A stretch of DNA of 13,898 bases from Muribaculaceae bacterium (GTDB lineage Bacteria > Bacteroidota > Bacteroidia > Bacteroidales > Muribaculaceae). Location of the stretch: assembly GCA_017557665.1 (NCBI GenBank), contig JAFYYI010000017.1:1-13898 (forward strand). The letters are read 5' to 3'. The notes under the pieces are model-generated. The model ran no database searches. It was not told where the DNA came from and worked only from the letters and a program-made list of their open reading frames with translations. Of this stretch, positions 13,079-13,898 are shown piece after piece. The position numbers and the translations under genes were made by a program. Every line of letters starts with the position of its first letter. Position 1 is the first letter of the stretch.

Positions 13079-13109
13079 GAGAGTTTAGAGAGTTTAGGAC
13101 CTTAAGGTC
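13079..13109. repeat. GAGAGTTTA tandem pair plus 12-bp palindrome
   Basis: GAGAGTTTA occurs twice in tandem (13079-13087 and 13088-13096), followed at 13098-13109 by the perfect palindrome GACCTTAAGGTC. An outer AGGACC (13096-13101) can also pair with GGTCCT (13115-13120). The element lies between the Dabb start codon and the rplI terminator. Function unknown. Confidence 0.6.
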
Positions 13110-13122
13110 TTTAGGGTCCTAT

Positions 13123-13157
13123 AAAAAAGTCACCGACCTTGTGGAGCAGGGCCGGTG
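13123..13157 (-). terminator. Rho-independent terminator of the rpsR-rplI operon
   Basis: On the minus strand CACCGGCC (13157-13150) pairs with GGTCGGTG (13138-13131) through seven Watson-Crick pairs and one G-U, with an 11-nt loop, followed by AC and six T residues (13128-13123). It lies 26 nt beyond the rplI stop codon. Confidence 0.82.
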
Positions 13158-13182
13158 TCTTCTTCGTTATCATGTTGTTTTA

Positions 13183-13797
13183 TTATTCAGCGGCAGGAGC
13201 CTCTTCGGCGGGAGCCTCACCCACAACGGTGTCCTCGTCAGCAGCCTCAGCCTCCTCAGCGCCTTCCTCGGCAGCCTTAGCGGCAGCCATGGCAGCCTGG
13301 TGAGCAGCCTCCTCGGCCTTGCGAGCAGCGCGCTCAGCGGCGAGCTCCTCGGCGTTCTCGGCGATCACCTCGAAGGGGATCTCGACAGCAACTTCCTTGT
13401 GCAGACGCACGATACCGGTGTACTTGCCGGGGGTCTTGATGCTCTCGTGAACGCTCACGATCTTGCGGTCAACATTGTGACCAGCAGCGAGCAGAGCCTC
13501 ATGTACCTGAGCAGCGCCAACCGAACCGTAGATGGTACCCGTGGGGCTAACCTTAACGGGGATGGTGAGGGAAACACCCTCAAATGCCTTGGCAGCCTCT
13601 TCGGCATCGGCTTTCACCTTAGCCAGCTTGTGAGCCTGCTGACGCAGGTTCTCGGCGTGAACCTTCAGTGCACTGGGAGTAGCCAGGATAGCCTTGCCCT
13701 GAGGAATGAGATAGTTGCGGCCATAGCCGTTCTTCACTTCCACAACGTCGTTCTTGAAACCAAGATTAACGATATCTTCTTTCAAAATAATCTTCAT
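13183..13797 (-). CDS. rplI: 50S ribosomal protein bL9 with extended Ala/Glu-rich tail
   Basis: A 204-residue bL9, a large-subunit protein near the L1 stalk that influences frame maintenance and ribosome spacing. The N domain (1-52) starts MKIILKEDIVNLGFKNDVVE and holds the signature GYGRNYLIPQGKAI (24-37). A connecting helix (about 45-75) and the C domain (about 76-147, with SPTGTIYGSVGAAQV) follow. The usual length is about 147-150 residues. Here about 55 more residues form a low-complexity tail rich in Ala and Glu (AEEAAHQAAMAAAKAAEEGA and on), acidic at the end and probably a helix then disordered. A strong Shine-Dalgarno lies 8 nt upstream of the ATG. It follows rpsR by 30 nt, the expected rpsF-rpsR-rplI order. 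Confidence 0.97.
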   Translation of the reverse strand: MKIILKEDIVNLGFKNDVVEVKNGYGRNYLIPQGKAILATPSALKVHAENLRQQAHKLAKVKADAEEAAKAFEGVSLTIPVKVSPTGTIYGSVGAAQVHEALLAAGHNVDRKIVSVHESIKTPGKYTGIVRLHKEVAVEIPFEVIAENAEELAAERAARKAEEAAHQAAMAAAKAAEEGAEEAEAADEDTVVGEAPAEEAPAAE

Positions 13798-13805
13798 AAT
13801 TGTTT

Positions 13806-13811
13806 CCTCCT
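13806..13811 (-). promoter_or_regulatory. Strong Shine-Dalgarno of rplI (AGGAGG)
   Basis: The minus strand reads AAAGGAGGAAACAATT before the rplI ATG, a perfect AGGAGG core with 8-nt spacing. Clear Shine-Dalgarno sites are uncommon in Bacteroidetes and absent from the other genes in this window, so it stands out. It fixes the rplI start. Confidence 0.85.
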
Positions 13812-13827
13812 TTGTGTAATCGGGTTG

Positions 13828-13898
13828 TTATTTCATCAAGTCGGTCACATAGGGCAGCAATGCCAGATGACGGGCACGCTTCACAGCCTTAGCCACAC
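13828..13898 (-). CDS. rpsR: 30S ribosomal protein bS18, C-terminal fragment (runs off right edge)
   Basis: The last 22 complete codons read VAKAVKRARHLALLPYVTDLMK followed by TAA, in the next frame upstream of rplI. KRARHLALLPY matches the conserved C terminus of bS18, a small-subunit platform protein that binds bS6 and 16S rRNA. The rest of the gene lies beyond the window edge, so only this fragment is seen. The 30-nt gap to rplI and the shared strand indicate one operon, normally rpsF-rpsR-rplI. Confidence 0.93.
   Translation of the reverse strand, partial: VAKAVKRARHLALLPYVTDLMK

Overview
The window looks like chromosomal DNA from a gut-type member of the Bacteroidales. Muribaculaceae or Prevotella-like is my best guess from protein style; the rank is inferred, not proven. 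Supporting signs are Bacteroidetes-type promoters (TTTG-N19-TAnnTTTG), the rpsR-rplI and ftsY-rimO gene pairs, lipoprotein and T9SS-like secretion features, and SusE/F-like glycan-binding modules. No mobile element, tRNA or rRNA was seen.

Left end (1-690): the trailer end of a type I-C-like CRISPR array read on the + strand. It has seven identical 32-nt repeats, one diverged repeat, one heavily decayed ninth repeat, and eight spacers. It runs off the left edge, so its leader and any cas genes lie outside. A terminator best folded on the + strand follows it.

Minus-strand block (691-7689): three transcription units of secreted proteins. These are a C69-family dipeptidase; a 586-residue secreted protein with MBG-type repeats and a T9SS-like C-terminal tail; and a two-gene operon of a type-B carboxylesterase lipoprotein overlapping a GH29 alpha-L-fucosidase. 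The fucosidase/esterase pair could trim fucosylated, O-acylated host or dietary glycans in the periplasm, and the dipeptidase could process peptides.

Plus-strand block (7821-12665): ftsY (SRP receptor) and rimO (ribosomal protein S12 methylthiotransferase), probably one transcript. A separately promoted 754-residue secreted protein follows, made of repeated SusE/F- or X25-like beta-sandwich modules and ending in a dockerin-like domain with two complete 12-residue calcium loops.

Right end (12675-13898): a bidirectional terminator separates that gene from a small minus-strand Dabb-domain protein. Beyond it are rplI (bL9 with a long Ala/Glu-rich tail) and the 3' end of rpsR, the end of the usual rpsF-rpsR-rplI operon.

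The least ordinary items are the dockerin-tailed modular protein, the doubly anchored esterase in the fucosidase operon, and the decayed CRISPR trailer. I found no complete new defence or mobile system; the cas side of the CRISPR locus is outside the window.
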